Counted from the stretch's first letter, positions 43,723 through 52,560 are shown. The stretch is 64,000 bases of DNA from Treponema sp. (GCA_009785215.1 WQWU01000001.1:26046-90045); one strand, 5' to 3'. Notes: generated from the sequence alone by a model not told the origin. Numbers and translations are program-made.

Positions 43723-44932
43723 GATTTAAAATATCCAGGTTTTGCCTGGCTTCTGTATCATTCGGATTAATTCGCAGAACAGCCTCAAAATCATCAATTG
43801 CCTGGTTATAGTTTCGGTTTTCTGCATGGGCAAGGGCGCGGTTGAAATAGGCATCTGCAAAATCGGGATTAATCTGTATTGCTCTGTTAAAATCTATTAT
43901 CGCTCTGTTATTATCGCGCTTTAAAGAATAGGCATTGCCGCGGTTGTTATAAGCTGCCGCAAAATTGGGGTTTAAACGTATTGCCGTATCATAATCGGTT
44001 ATGGCGCGATCATAATCGCCTTTTTGCGCAAATGTACGGCCTCTTTCGCGGTAAGCCGGAGCATTAAACGGGTCTAGTTCAATGGCGCGGGAAAAGTCAT
44101 CTATAGCCAGGTCATATAACCTTGCCTGATCTGCAGAAGTTCTTCCCATTGTTGATGCTACTCTAACATCGCTGAAATTGCCGCTTATACTAACACCCAT
44201 GGATACACTTGTAAATATTGCTCTGCCTCGTAAAACATATGCTGCTGTTAAGTTTGGGTTTAAACGTAAAGCATCGGTAAAATCAGAAATTGCCATTCCA
44301 AAATCACTGCGCCTTGCAAAGAGTATGCCGCGATCCAAAAAAGCTCCTGCAGTACGCGGTGCTGCCTCATTACCCCTGTAACTGGTTTTTCTTTCTGCGG
44401 ATGTTTGCTCAGCTAACGCTATTATTAAAGTTTGCATCTCACTATCGTTATATACATTAAAATTTGAAATACTGGCACGTGAAACGCGTTCCATATGAGT
44501 TACATTGATTCTTAACCGGTATATACTGCCGGTATTTGTCAGATTCCCTGTAATTACAAACTGAGCTCCAAGGAATCCTCCGATAGCTGCAGCCGATTCG
44601 CTGTTTACATATCCGGACGTTTGAAAATTTAATTCCTGATAAACATATTCCAGATTATCTCTGTCTACAACCTCGATATTAAATGAAATTAATGAGCTGA
44701 TAAGTTCTTCTATAACATATTGAGAAAGCCCTTCATTTTCTGATTCAAAGGCTGTTATTACAACACGGCTGCCGGAAGGAAGATCAGATGCTATTTTTTC
44801 TGCAGATTTTTCTATGGCTTCCATTAATGAAAGTCCGTCTGCACCGCTTCCAGATGAAAGACATGAGTTAAATAACAAGACTAAAGAAAAAATAACAAAT
44901 ATGATAATTGCTATTTTTTTATTAAACATCAT
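43718..44932 (-). CDS. TPR-repeat lipoprotein with CsgG-like N-terminal domain
   Basis: The 404-residue product has a lipoprotein signal peptide (LLFNSC). A domain follows (about 40-190) with SRVVITAFESENEGLSQYVIEELISSL and a later GAQFVITGNLT, which resembles the CsgG/FlgO-type fold seen in many spirochaete lipoproteins. The C-terminal half has about five tetratricopeptide repeats. Its stop codon lies in the end of a miniature inverted-repeat element. The start overlaps the end of the SPOR gene, so translation is coupled. Confidence 0.8.
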   Translation of the reverse strand: MMFNKKIAIIIFVIFSLVLLFNSCLSSGSGADGLSLMEAIEKSAEKIASDLPSGSRVVITAFESENEGLSQYVIEELISSLISFNIEVVDRDNLEYVYQELNFQTSGYVNSESAAAIGGFLGAQFVITGNLTNTGSIYRLRINVTHMERVSRASISNFNVYNDSEMQTLIIALAEQTSAERKTSYRGNEAAPRTAGAFLDRGILFARRSDFGMAISDFTDALRLNPNLTAAYVLRGRAIFTSVSMGVSISGNFSDVRVASTMGRTSADQARLYDLAIDDFSRAIELDPFNAPAYRERGRTFAQKGDYDRAITDYDTAIRLNPNFAAAYNNRGNAYSLKRDNNRAIIDFNRAIQINPDFADAYFNRALAHAENRNYNQAIDDFEAVLRINPNDTEARQNLDILNR

Positions 44933-45690
44933 CTGGTTGTCTGGCGTACCTGGCTTTCGCTGAATCCGTCTATCAATTTAACTATATCAAGCCAGTGTTT
45001 AGCTTCGTTTTCCGATGTATATGGGCCAAGACGTACACGATAAAAGTTTTGCCCGTTAACAATACGGGTTTCTATGATCGAGGTAAGCCCTTTAGTTGAA
45101 AGCATCTCTTTTGCATCTTCTGCTCTAACCATTGAGGTGAATGCGCCAGTTTGAACCCAGTAGTCATTTACCGCTCTGGATGCTGCAGGCCTAACGCTGG
45201 TAGTAGTAGTTGTGGTTCTAACCGATGCTGCGGCAGGTCTTGGCGCTGCCGGCTGAGCTGCTGCTGCAGGTCTAACTTGAGTTGTACTTTGATTTGCCGC
45301 AGGATCTGCCGGTCTCACAGTTGGAGCTATCGTGACTTCCATGGAAGTTGTGTTATCAGGAATTGCAGTTGAGGGCGGCATTGGTATTTGAATTGTTAAA
45401 CTGTCGCCGTTATTAATGTCTGTTATAGCGGCAGAATCCGATATATTATTTATCCCGTTAGTAATACTGATAGTTGTATCAGGCTGAGGGGGAAAGTTGT
45501 TCATAATATCAGGAAAAGGCTGTCCGTGAGAAGGCGGCATTCCGTGAGAATAAGGAATAGATGAGGAAAAAACATCATCCTGCGTATTAACCTTAGGTGC
45601 AGTTATTATAATTGCTACAGTTATTGTTACCAGTAAAAAAACGCCGACAGAGACTGCAACCAAAAGCAGTTTTTTCATTTCTTTTTCCAT
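44929..45690 (-). CDS. SPOR-domain membrane protein
   Basis: This 253-residue protein has a short cytoplasmic start, one membrane segment (about 7-28) and a long Pro/Ala/Thr-rich linker with tandem low-complexity (about 120-170). A C-terminal SPOR domain (about 178-250: DYWVQTGAFTSMVRAEDAKEML) should bind denuded glycan at sites of division. It lies two bases downstream of coaE on the same strand and overlaps the TPR lipoprotein gene. Confidence 0.88.
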   Translation of the reverse strand: MEKEMKKLLLVAVSVGVFLLVTITVAIIITAPKVNTQDDVFSSSIPYSHGMPPSHGQPFPDIMNNFPPQPDTTISITNGINNISDSAAITDINNGDSLTIQIPMPPSTAIPDNTTSMEVTIAPTVRPADPAANQSTTQVRPAAAAQPAAPRPAAASVRTTTTTTSVRPAASRAVNDYWVQTGAFTSMVRAEDAKEMLSTKGLTSIIETRIVNGQNFYRVRLGPYTSENEAKHWLDIVKLIDGFSESQVRQTTR

Positions 45691-45691
45691 A

Positions 45692-46315
45692 TTACTTTAT
45701 CCCCTCTAAAAACTTATCGATCCGGCTTTCTAGTTTTAAATTACGGGAGCCGGCCAAATCTGGTCTGCAATGCAAGCCAGGGTTCTCTATTCTATAAATT
45801 TCGGCTTTTTTTGTTAAATATTGAGAGTAGAAGTCTTTCTGACTCGAAAACCGCTTTATTAACTCCGGAAAGGTAAGTTTATCGCGCTTTTTTGCTCTTA
45901 TAAAACGGGTTAAAAGCGGAGCATTTACCAGAATGATTCGATCTAGTCTTTCAAAAACAAAAGATCGATGAAGAAGAGCGGCATTTATTACACAGGGTCT
46001 ATTTTGAGTTTCCAGCCATTCTTTGGTAAGACTGTCGGCTACAGGGTGTATTATGGCTTCCAGAATAGCCAGTTTTTCCGGATTTCCAAAAACGACAAGC
46101 CCGAGTAAACGCCTGTCCAGGTCTGCCTTTGGGTTCCATGATGAATTTATCTTTTTAAAATCTGCGCCAAACTGAGTGTAAATAGTCTCTTTTTCCAGTT
46201 CAAGCGCTTTGTAGCCAAATTTATCGACATCAAGGACAGGCAGTCCCCGCGCTTCCAAAAGGGAAGAAATATAATTTTTCCCGGCGCAATATGTTCCTGT
46301 AAGCCCTATTATCAT
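45692..46315 (-). CDS. coaE: Dephospho-CoA kinase
   Basis: CoaE adds the 3' phosphate in the last step of coenzyme A synthesis. The 207-residue protein opens with the P-loop GLTGTYCAGKN. The Cys-Ala in the P-loop is a variant of the usual GGIGSGKS. The VLDVDKFG and LINAALLHRS-type segments (here VINAALLHRS) fit the family. The C-terminus is a little longer than usual. The SPOR gene follows after one base. Confidence 0.85.
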   Translation of the reverse strand: MIIGLTGTYCAGKNYISSLLEARGLPVLDVDKFGYKALELEKETIYTQFGADFKKINSSWNPKADLDRRLLGLVVFGNPEKLAILEAIIHPVADSLTKEWLETQNRPCVINAALLHRSFVFERLDRIILVNAPLLTRFIRAKKRDKLTFPELIKRFSSQKDFYSQYLTKKAEIYRIENPGLHCRPDLAGSRNLKLESRIDKFLEGIK

Positions 46316-46443
46316 GCTTTTTTGCTCCTAAGATTTAAAAACCCGATTAGCGGGAATTAAATGACAGCTTTTTCTGTTTATTGAAACATCGGCATAAAAA
46401 GTGGCAAATTACTGTGTTTTATATTATAATTTAGATAGAAATT

Positions 46444-47346
46444 ATGACAAGACAGATTATTTTTACAGTTGTTTTAATTCTCATTGGCGGAGCCTCTTTC
46501 ACTTTTGGCTTAATTTCCTGCGGTTCTGTAAATAATGTTCAAACCGGCGCCGCGCCTGCTGCCCAAGGAGGAGCTGGAGCTGCTCAACCAGCGCAGGGTG
46601 GTGCGCCCGAGGTTAGGCAGAGTGTTCTTGGTTCAGTCGCGTCATTCCTTCTTCCTGAACTTGATGCAGATAAGGGGCTTCAAAAAGATTTAGCCGGTAA
46701 ATCAAAACAAATTATGGATATCTGGGCTGTTGTAAAAGTTACCAACGGTGTTATTAATATGCTGCAGTCTGTTCAGGGCGCAGGGAGCGAAAGTCTTTCT
46801 CCGCAGGATATTATTCTGCAGAAAAAATCCGGTTTTCTTTCTTTTGCTTACAGCGTTGTTGTATTTGGAAAGGTTCTCTTGATGCTTTCCGGTTATATTA
46901 TTTTTCTTGCTGTAATTCCATTATGCGCATTAATAACCATCATTGTAATATGGACATATAAAGACAGAAAAAGAGTGCATAAGATTGTAATAAGTACTGT
47001 GTTAATAAGCCTTGTAGTAATTTTTGCCGTACCGGTTGCGTTTCATTTATCGTCGCTTTTGGATAAACATGTATTATCCCATAATGTTGATTCTCTTGTG
47101 TCTTCCATAGAAGCGAAAGGGCGATCTGCCGAAAGTATGGACAGAAATGTCGCGGCAGCAAGAAGGCAGAACGGATCAATAGTAAGTTTTATTGGAAATG
47201 TAAAAACTTTAAGCAACGATTTAATAGAAGATGTAATAAATTATTTTATCATTTTTATTTTTGTTTTTGTTATTATTCCGGTTTTGTGTTTATTGGCGTT
47301 TTTCTTTTTTACAAGATATGCCGTTAGGATGATTTTAATAAGGTAA
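46444..47346 (+). CDS. Membrane protein with Gly/Ala-rich segment, unknown function
   Basis: The family is not recognised. The 300-residue product has an N-terminal signal-like segment ending in LISC (a possible lipobox). A Gly/Ala/Gln-rich stretch follows (about 33-55) with repeated AQGG. There are two central membrane segments (about 135-205) with a positive loop between them, and a C-terminal membrane segment (about 265-290). A TATAAT lies 14 bases before the ATG, and no clear ribosome binding site is seen. The 3' end overlaps convergent recX by 12 bases. Confidence 0.65.
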   Translation: MTRQIIFTVVLILIGGASFTFGLISCGSVNNVQTGAAPAAQGGAGAAQPAQGGAPEVRQSVLGSVASFLLPELDADKGLQKDLAGKSKQIMDIWAVVKVTNGVINMLQSVQGAGSESLSPQDIILQKKSGFLSFAYSVVVFGKVLLMLSGYIIFLAVIPLCALITIIVIWTYKDRKRVHKIVISTVLISLVVIFAVPVAFHLSSLLDKHVLSHNVDSLVSSIEAKGRSAESMDRNVAAARRQNGSIVSFIGNVKTLSNDLIEDVINYFIIFIFVFVIIPVLCLLAFFFFTRYAVRMILIR

Positions 47347-47831
47347 AGCGTTGTTCCCGTTTTTGCAGCTTTCTTTGTACTGTTCAATAACTTCAGCGGA
47401 GAATCCTTCGCTTTTTAATAAAAACTTTAATCGCTGTGCGCCGTCTTCGCATTTTAGTATTTTTCGTGCGTATTTTTTTAGAAACCGCGTTAGAAGGGCA
47501 GCTTCTGTTTCATTTGTTAATACCTCATTCAGGGCAGATTCGGCATCGCTATGATCTAAACCCCGCGCGCAAAGGGAAGACAATAGCCGCTTTGGGGTGC
47601 GTGCAAAGCGAAGACGGCTTGTATCCAATAGCGGGCATAACGGCTGTCATTTAAAAGGTTTTTTTCTGTAAGATTGGAGATAACTTCATTTATACTATTG
47701 GCATCAAACCCGCGCTTTGTAAGTTTGCGTGTAAGACCTTTTGTGCATTGTTCCGCCCTGGCTATTAAACGCAGAGCGGTCTTTTCTGCACGAACAAACG
47801 CGGTGATGGTATCTTTTTCGCTTTCTTCCAA
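47335..47831 (-). pseudogene. recX: recX, disrupted by a single-base frameshift
   Basis: RecX modulates RecA filaments. Two overlapping frames on the minus strand join to one RecX protein. The first (from 47831) gives RKLTKRGFDANSINEVI and NDSRYARYWIQ, then turns into unrelated residues. The second continues with SRLRFARTPKRLLSSLCARGL in the frame one base away. Adding one base near 47618-47626 (in TACAAGCC) would restore a gene of about 165 codons of normal RecX layout. It follows rpsI by two bases. It is either a real loss or a sequencing/assembly error; no slippage run is seen there. Confidence 0.8.
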
Positions 47832-47833
47832 AA

Positions 47834-48226
47834 TTAGCGTTTGGAGAACTGGAAGCGTCTGCGTGCTCCAGGTCTGCCGTATTTTTTACGTTCAACCATG
47901 CGCGGGTCACGGGTAAGATAACCGTTACTGCGAAGGCTTGCATAATTGGTATGATCTACCTGGCAAAGCGCTCTTGCAAGCCCGTGACGGCATGCTCCCG
48001 CCTGACCATTGTTTCCGCCGCCGTAAACATTGATTAAAATATCAAACTTGTTTTCGCTTGCGGTTACCATGAGGGGCTGGCGAACCATCTGAACATGTTC
48101 ACCCTGTGGAAAATATACGTTCAATTCCTTGCCGTTAATTATAATTTTACCGTTTCCGCTTCGGATATAAACCCTTGCTACTGATGTTTTTCTTCTTCCT
48201 GTACCTATTCCAAGATTCTTAATCAT
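47834..48226 (-). CDS. rpsI: Ribosomal protein S9
   Basis: This is a 130-residue S9 of the small subunit. GTGRRKTSVARVYIRSGNGK opens the fold, and the C-terminus KKYGRPGARRRFQFSKR reaches the P site tRNA as in the family. GGAAAT lies before the ATG. It is paired with rplM, as in nearly all bacteria, 15 bases downstream of it. Confidence 0.98.
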   Translation of the reverse strand: MIKNLGIGTGRRKTSVARVYIRSGNGKIIINGKELNVYFPQGEHVQMVRQPLMVTASENKFDILINVYGGGNNGQAGACRHGLARALCQVDHTNYASLRSNGYLTRDPRMVERKKYGRPGARRRFQFSKR

Positions 48227-48241
48227 AATTTCCTATACCCC

Positions 48242-48670
48242 TTATGCCTCAATCGGCTCTGGTTTTTGGCTGCCATGCGGATGATCGGTTCCGGCATAGA
48301 GTTTTACGTTTTTTGCCATCTTTCTGCCTAACGGCCCCTTGGGAAGCATACCTTTAATGGCATGTTCAAGCGGCTGTGTTGGATGTTTGGCAATTAATTT
48401 TTCAAAATTGATAGTTTTAAGACCGCCGACATAACCTGTGTGCTTATAATATTGTTTGTTTTCGGCTTTTCTTCCGGTTACTACGATTTTATCCGCATTT
48501 ATAACTACCACAAAATCTCCAATTTCCTGGTTCGGCATAAAAAAGGCCTTGTTTTTTCCGCGAACAATGGATGCAACCTTGGCTGCCACCCTGCCCAAAA
48601 TCTTTCCTTCTGCGTTAATAACATACCATTTTCGTTCTACCGAGTCTGGTTTTGCAAATACTGTCTTCAT
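48242..48670 (-). CDS. rplM: Ribosomal protein L13
   Basis: This is a 142-residue L13. It has the family's opening (RKWYVINAEGKILGRVA), the HTGYVGGLK motif and MLPKGPLGRKM. AGAAGG lies before the ATG. It heads the rplM-rpsI-recX transcription unit. A promoter is at 48815-48843, giving a leader of about 135 bases that contains an AAAACC/GGTTTT hairpin followed by T residues, a possible attenuator. Confidence 0.98.
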   Translation of the reverse strand: MKTVFAKPDSVERKWYVINAEGKILGRVAAKVASIVRGKNKAFFMPNQEIGDFVVVINADKIVVTGRKAENKQYYKHTGYVGGLKTINFEKLIAKHPTQPLEHAIKGMLPKGPLGRKMAKNVKLYAGTDHPHGSQKPEPIEA

Positions 48671-48814
48671 ACAATAAACCTTCTAGCATTTGTCCTTTAA
48701 AAGCATCAATTTTAAAGGCACATAAAATATAGGAAAAATCGAACTTTGGGCGACTTTTCCAAAATCCTTTAAAAAACCAACCGGGTTTTTAGAGAATTTC
48801 GTAACGGGAAGTCC

Positions 48815-48843
48815 AGATTATCAAAAATGCCAAATAATGTCAA
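48815..48843 (-). promoter_or_regulatory. Promoter of rplM-rpsI
   Basis: A perfect -35 TTGACA and a -10 TAATCT are 17 bases apart on the minus strand, about 145 bases upstream of rplM. Confidence 0.5.
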
Positions 48844-48864
48844 TAGATTACGGCCTGTTAAAAC

Positions 48865-48963
48865 TTAAATTGTCCTGTTTTTTATTTCGATTATCTTCGT
48901 TATTATGCCGTAAACCGAGTATATAATAACAAATACTCCTAAAGCAGCCAAAGCTAAATTCAT
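48865..48963 (-). CDS. 32-residue single-span membrane peptide
   Basis: The peptide begins MNLALAALGVFVIIYSVYG and ends in a short basic tail (KIIEIKNRTI). It is almost entirely one membrane helix. GGGAGGGG lies five bases before the ATG, an excellent ribosome binding site inside the previous gene. Its start overlaps the stop of the 36-residue peptide gene (ATGA), so the two are coupled. No family is recognised. Small holin-like or toxin-like peptides and small regulators of membrane proteins are possible. Confidence 0.65.
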   Translation of the reverse strand: MNLALAALGVFVIIYSVYGIITKIIEIKNRTI

Positions 48964-49070
48964 AATACCCCTCCCTGAAAACATTGGTAGATTGTGGCTA
49001 TAGCTAAAATGATTGTTGCTATCTTTGCAAATAGCTCAATCACATCTTTTATTCTTATTCTTTTGCCCAT
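48960..49070 (-). CDS. 36-residue membrane peptide, predicted leaderless
   Basis: The peptide begins with a basic stretch (MGKRIRIKDVIELFAK), followed by one hydrophobic helix (IATIILAIATIYQC) and a short tail. A -35 TTGACT, 17 bases and a -10 GATACT end five bases before the ATG, and there is no ribosome binding site. Its stop overlaps the start of the next small membrane peptide. The strong downstream ribosome binding site is encoded in its last codons. No family is recognised. Confidence 0.6.
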   Translation of the reverse strand: MGKRIRIKDVIELFAKIATIILAIATIYQCFQGGVL

Positions 49071-49075
49071 ACGTT

Positions 49076-49104
49076 AGTATCGTATTAAAAATTTGCTAAG
49101 TCAA
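49076..49104 (-). promoter_or_regulatory. Promoter of the small membrane peptide pair
   Basis: On the minus strand TTGACT (-35) and GATACT (-10) are 17 bases apart. The expected start point falls on the A of the ATG at 49070. Confidence 0.55.
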
Positions 49105-49192
49105 GTTAAAAAACAGACAATAAATTTGCAATTTTTTCCCTTTTTCACTAAAGCGCTGTGCAGGTCTGCGCCATATATAAGCGGAGGCTGGT

Positions 49193-50254
49193 ATGAAAAA
49201 ATTATATGTTTCTGTTTTATTGATTTTCCTGCTTTTTGCCGGGTGTGATGTCCGCGAACCTGAAATTATTACCCTGATGACCTGGAATGTCCATAACCTG
49301 TTCGACGGAAAGGATGATGGTTTTGAATATCCCGATTTCAGGCAACAATCGGGCTGGTCGGCAGAAAAATACATGGGAAGGATTAATTCGATTTCTACAG
49401 CAATTCGTCAAATTGAACCTTTACCTGACATCATCGTTTTTCAGGAGATTGAGTCTCATCAAATTTTGGAAGATTTGGCAGATACAATGCCTCGCGGTTA
49501 CTTTTGGAGTCATTTTGCCAATAATTCCGGGTCGGCAATTGGCGTGGGTATTCTTAGCCGGTTTGAAATAGCGGAGTTTAGAACTCATTCCATTTCTATT
49601 GATAGTATTACTATTCCGCGCCCAATACTGGAGGTAAGGATAAACAGCGGATTTTCTGACAACAGCGAATTTATTGTTTTTGCATGCCACTGGAAGTCCA
49701 AGATAGGCGGTGAAGATGAGACAGAAAAAAACCGGAGAGCATCTGTTAGGGTGATTTTGCGCCGTATAAGGGAGATTTGGGAAGCTGAACCGGATTTAGG
49801 TATTGTTATAGCAGGCGATCTAAACGAAAACTATAATGAATTTTTCAGGCGCGGCAGCAATATGGTAACCGCTTTGCTTTTGGATGATCCTTTATGTACG
49901 TTAATTGCCGGCGCAAAGCAGACTGACTTTATCGTAATTACTGATAATAAACCGCCTGAGCCTGTTTATTTTCCCAAGGAGACAATTGTACTTTTTTCTC
50001 CCTGGATAAATGATTTACCTGCGGATACAGGCACTTATTTTTATAAAAATAACTGGGAAACGCTGGATCAGTTTTTAATTTCGCATCACTTTTTCGGCAG
50101 AAAAGGTTTGATTTATAAAACAGCATTTATTGGAGATTTTGCGCCTTTTATCAATATAAACGGAGTTCCGGTTCCTTATAATCCGCGGACAGGTTACGGC
50201 TTAAGCGATCATCTGCCTTTACTGATTATTTTTTCACTACAGCTGCAGCTCTAG
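49193..50254 (+). CDS. Endonuclease/exonuclease/phosphatase-fold lipoprotein
   Basis: The 353-residue product has a lipoprotein signal peptide (LLFAGC) and an EEP fold. It shows TWNVHNLFDGKDDG with the Asn of the metal site, IIVFQEIES (catalytic Glu), FACHWKSK, IAGDLNENY (Asp/Asn) and a C-terminal SDHLPL (Asp-His). It could be an outer-surface nuclease, sphingomyelinase-like enzyme or phosphatase. GGAGG lies seven bases before the ATG. The 3' end overlaps the convergent TPR gene. Confidence 0.88.
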   Translation: MKKLYVSVLLIFLLFAGCDVREPEIITLMTWNVHNLFDGKDDGFEYPDFRQQSGWSAEKYMGRINSISTAIRQIEPLPDIIVFQEIESHQILEDLADTMPRGYFWSHFANNSGSAIGVGILSRFEIAEFRTHSISIDSITIPRPILEVRINSGFSDNSEFIVFACHWKSKIGGEDETEKNRRASVRVILRRIREIWEAEPDLGIVIAGDLNENYNEFFRRGSNMVTALLLDDPLCTLIAGAKQTDFIVITDNKPPEPVYFPKETIVLFSPWINDLPADTGTYFYKNNWETLDQFLISHHFFGRKGLIYKTAFIGDFAPFININGVPVPYNPRTGYGLSDHLPLLIIFSLQLQL

Positions 50255-51602
50255 CATCAAGCGAGTTTAATATCTGCTGAAGCTTCTCTTTTTCTATCAG
50301 ATCGATAAGACGGGCTTCGGTATATCGTTTTGCTTCATCTGTGTATTGCCCAACCGTGATACATATTCCTTTTCCGGCTTTTACTTCTTTTAAGTGTGAA
50401 CCAAAGTCTCTTACTATCAATTCTCCGATAGAACCCTGAGTTCTTATGAATCTGAACATGATAAGGTCTGACCATTTTGATGTATCAATTTCTGCAAGTA
50501 TGTCAGCCCACTCAGCTTTATTAACAGTAATATTTGTAATTTTTACTTTTGCTCTTCCAAAATAGGTCATTACAATTTTACGGCAAAGCGCGATAAAATC
50601 CGCAGATGAACCCATAAGGAATGTCTGCAGGTTACGATTTGCGCTTAACTCAATATATTTGCCCAACAGAATGGCAACATCTTTGTATCCCGGGTTTTCT
50701 GCCTGTAATTGTTTTAAATGAGGAATAGCTTTGCCGATTTCATTTAATTTGATTAATGTTGTTGAAAGTCTGTAACGAAGTTCAGCCAGAATATCAACTT
50801 TAATGTTAGCGTGCTTTAATCCAATTTCAAAATCCTGAATTGCCGCTTCATACTGTCTTGTATCCAGATGTATGGTTCCTGCTACGAGACAGGAATTGGG
50901 GCCCATTACCGGGTCTGCGCGAAGATGATTAAAGATTCGTAATGCCTGCTCAGTTTGATTTGCTTCATGGTAACATTCTGCAAGAGTATATAAAGATTCC
51001 TTGTCATCCGGAGCAAGGTCGATTGCTTTGCGGATAAAACTCATGGCTTCTTTTGGTTTTTTTAATCTAAAGAGCGCATGTCCAAGATAGCGAAGTACTG
51101 CAGGGCTGTCCGGATCCTGAGTACGCGCTGCAGCCAAAAGCTGAACCGCTTTTTCATAATTTTTTCTGTCAAATTCTAGTGCGCCAAGCTCGTAATTTAC
51201 TTCGAAATTATCCTGTCTGAATGATCTTGCAGAAGAAAAAGCTTTGTATGCCTGATCCAGCATATTAAGCTTGCGTGCGGAAATACCGTATCTTAAAAAT
51301 ACTTCGAAATTATCAACACCTTTAACATGATGATTCATTGCAACCTGATCCGAGAGTGTCTCGTAGGTTTTCATAGCTTTATCCCATTTTTGTTCATCAA
51401 AGTATGCGCTGGCTATGACATTAAGGGCTTCCGGGTCATTTGGATTTTGAGCAAGTCTTTTGTTGGCTTCCTTTACCGCAGACTCACGATCTTTGGACAG
51501 TTTTCCGCCGCCTAAAGAAACACCGCGGGCTGCTCCTTTAATAAGGAATACAAAGCTGACAACCAGTATAATTGCAATAATGCCAATAAAAATAGGATAC
51601 AT
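50226..51602 (-). CDS. Membrane-anchored TPR protein with Mrr-like C-terminal domain
   Basis: The 458-residue protein has one N-terminal membrane segment (2-22), about eight tetratricopeptide repeats (about 40-320) and a C-terminal domain. The last 110 residues (WSDLIMFRFIRTQGSIGELIVRD, then GKGICITVGQYTDEAKRY and ARLIDLIEKEKL) resemble the Mrr-type restriction endonuclease fold. No clear D...ExK catalytic set is visible. TPR proteins of this layout occur in spirochaetes and may scaffold envelope or motility complexes. The ATG has no ribosome binding site; GATAAT lies seven bases upstream. Confidence 0.75.
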   Translation of the reverse strand: MYPIFIGIIAIILVVSFVFLIKGAARGVSLGGGKLSKDRESAVKEANKRLAQNPNDPEALNVIASAYFDEQKWDKAMKTYETLSDQVAMNHHVKGVDNFEVFLRYGISARKLNMLDQAYKAFSSARSFRQDNFEVNYELGALEFDRKNYEKAVQLLAAARTQDPDSPAVLRYLGHALFRLKKPKEAMSFIRKAIDLAPDDKESLYTLAECYHEANQTEQALRIFNHLRADPVMGPNSCLVAGTIHLDTRQYEAAIQDFEIGLKHANIKVDILAELRYRLSTTLIKLNEIGKAIPHLKQLQAENPGYKDVAILLGKYIELSANRNLQTFLMGSSADFIALCRKIVMTYFGRAKVKITNITVNKAEWADILAEIDTSKWSDLIMFRFIRTQGSIGELIVRDFGSHLKEVKAGKGICITVGQYTDEAKRYTEARLIDLIEKEKLQQILNSLDARAAAVVKK

Positions 51603-51695
51603 ATTTTATATTATCGGATATTTTTTAACTTTTACATATATGTTTTACAGGTAAAGTACAGCAATTTTGTCAAAAAATGCTTAATTAAATGATAT

Positions 51696-52037
51696 TTAGC
51701 CTGCAGTTTGGTTCGATTTTTTTGTTATATACTGTTTACAGACCGTTTCCATTGCCATGTTTATATGCCTGGAAAAGTCTTCTGAAAACTCAAGTAATGT
51801 ATTTTGTTCATCTGATGTATTCTCGCCTTTGAAAAGTGAACAAACTTCGATACCAAGAGCTAAAGCAAGGCTGCACAGAGTTTTAGCCTGCGGAAAATTG
51901 TTTCCGCGTTCTATATCAGAAAGTGAAGTTATGGAAATTTGTGCTTTTTCTGCCAAATCTGCTTGTGACATTTGCCTGCGAAAGCGGAAAAATTTGATAT
52001 TTTTACCAACTTTTTCTTTTAATTCCTGCTCTTGCAT
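51696..52037 (-). CDS. XRE-family transcriptional regulator
   Basis: This 113-residue protein has an N-terminal helix-turn-helix of the Cro/XRE type (about 10-66: FRRQMSQADLAEKAQISITSLSDIERG). Its C-terminal part of about 45 residues is unrecognised. It is a likely repressor of nearby genes. AAGGATAGG lies upstream. It stands next to the divergent promoter of the small secreted protein. Confidence 0.85.
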   Translation of the reverse strand: MQEQELKEKVGKNIKFFRFRRQMSQADLAEKAQISITSLSDIERGNNFPQAKTLCSLALALGIEVCSLFKGENTSDEQNTLLEFSEDFSRHINMAMETVCKQYITKKSNQTAG

Positions 52038-52088
52038 TTATAAATACCTATCCTTGCCCCTTTTTTATTAAACCAAGCTTAAAAACTA

Positions 52089-52117
52089 TTGACAAACAGC
52101 CATTGCCTGTATACTAT
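52089..52117 (+). promoter_or_regulatory. Promoter of the small secreted protein gene
   Basis: A perfect -35 TTGACA and a -10 TACTAT lie 17 bases apart (TATACT overlaps the -10 two bases earlier). The leader of about 135 bases contains a GGGAGA-ATTAA-TCTCCC hairpin just before the ribosome binding site. Confidence 0.6.
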
Positions 52118-52257
52118 AAAGGTAATAGCTTATGGTTCTGTAGACTAAAATAATGCAAAAACGCTGATTTTCGGCTTTTTGATAGGCTAGCCTGTATGGG
52201 CGAGCAATGTTTAAACAAAGGGAGAATTAATCTCCCAGATTTACTAAGGAAGGTTTT

Positions 52258-52560
52258 ATGAACAAGAAAGTAATTGGAATTGCATTTGTACTTTTGGTGT
52301 TGTTTACAGTAGCGGCTTTTGCGCAAACCAGAACTAGATTTAATTATACTGTAACATTTCAAATTATAAATGCTTCAACTTTTGAAGTAATAAATTCTGG
52401 GTCTCTAAATGCACGTAGAGGTGGAGATAGGATGACAGATGTACAAGTTAAAGCTGATATTAGGCGCCAACTTGGTTGGCCTGGTGGAACTGATCAGCGT
52501 TCTGTCAGTAATGTAACTCAACGTCTTATTTGGGTTAACATACAGGAGAATAGAGAGTAA
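52258..52560 (+). CDS. Small secreted protein, unknown function
   Basis: This 100-residue protein has a Sec signal peptide with a probable cleavage after AFA (residue 21) and a mature part of about 78 residues. Its pattern (FQIINASTFEVINSGSLNARRGG) suggests a small beta protein. AAGGAAGG lies seven bases before the ATG. The promoter at 52089, the leader with hairpins, and the terminator at 52653 make it a complete single-gene unit. An XRE-type regulator is divergent to it. Confidence 0.7.
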   Translation: MNKKVIGIAFVLLVLFTVAAFAQTRTRFNYTVTFQIINASTFEVINSGSLNARRGGDRMTDVQVKADIRRQLGWPGGTDQRSVSNVTQRLIWVNIQENRE

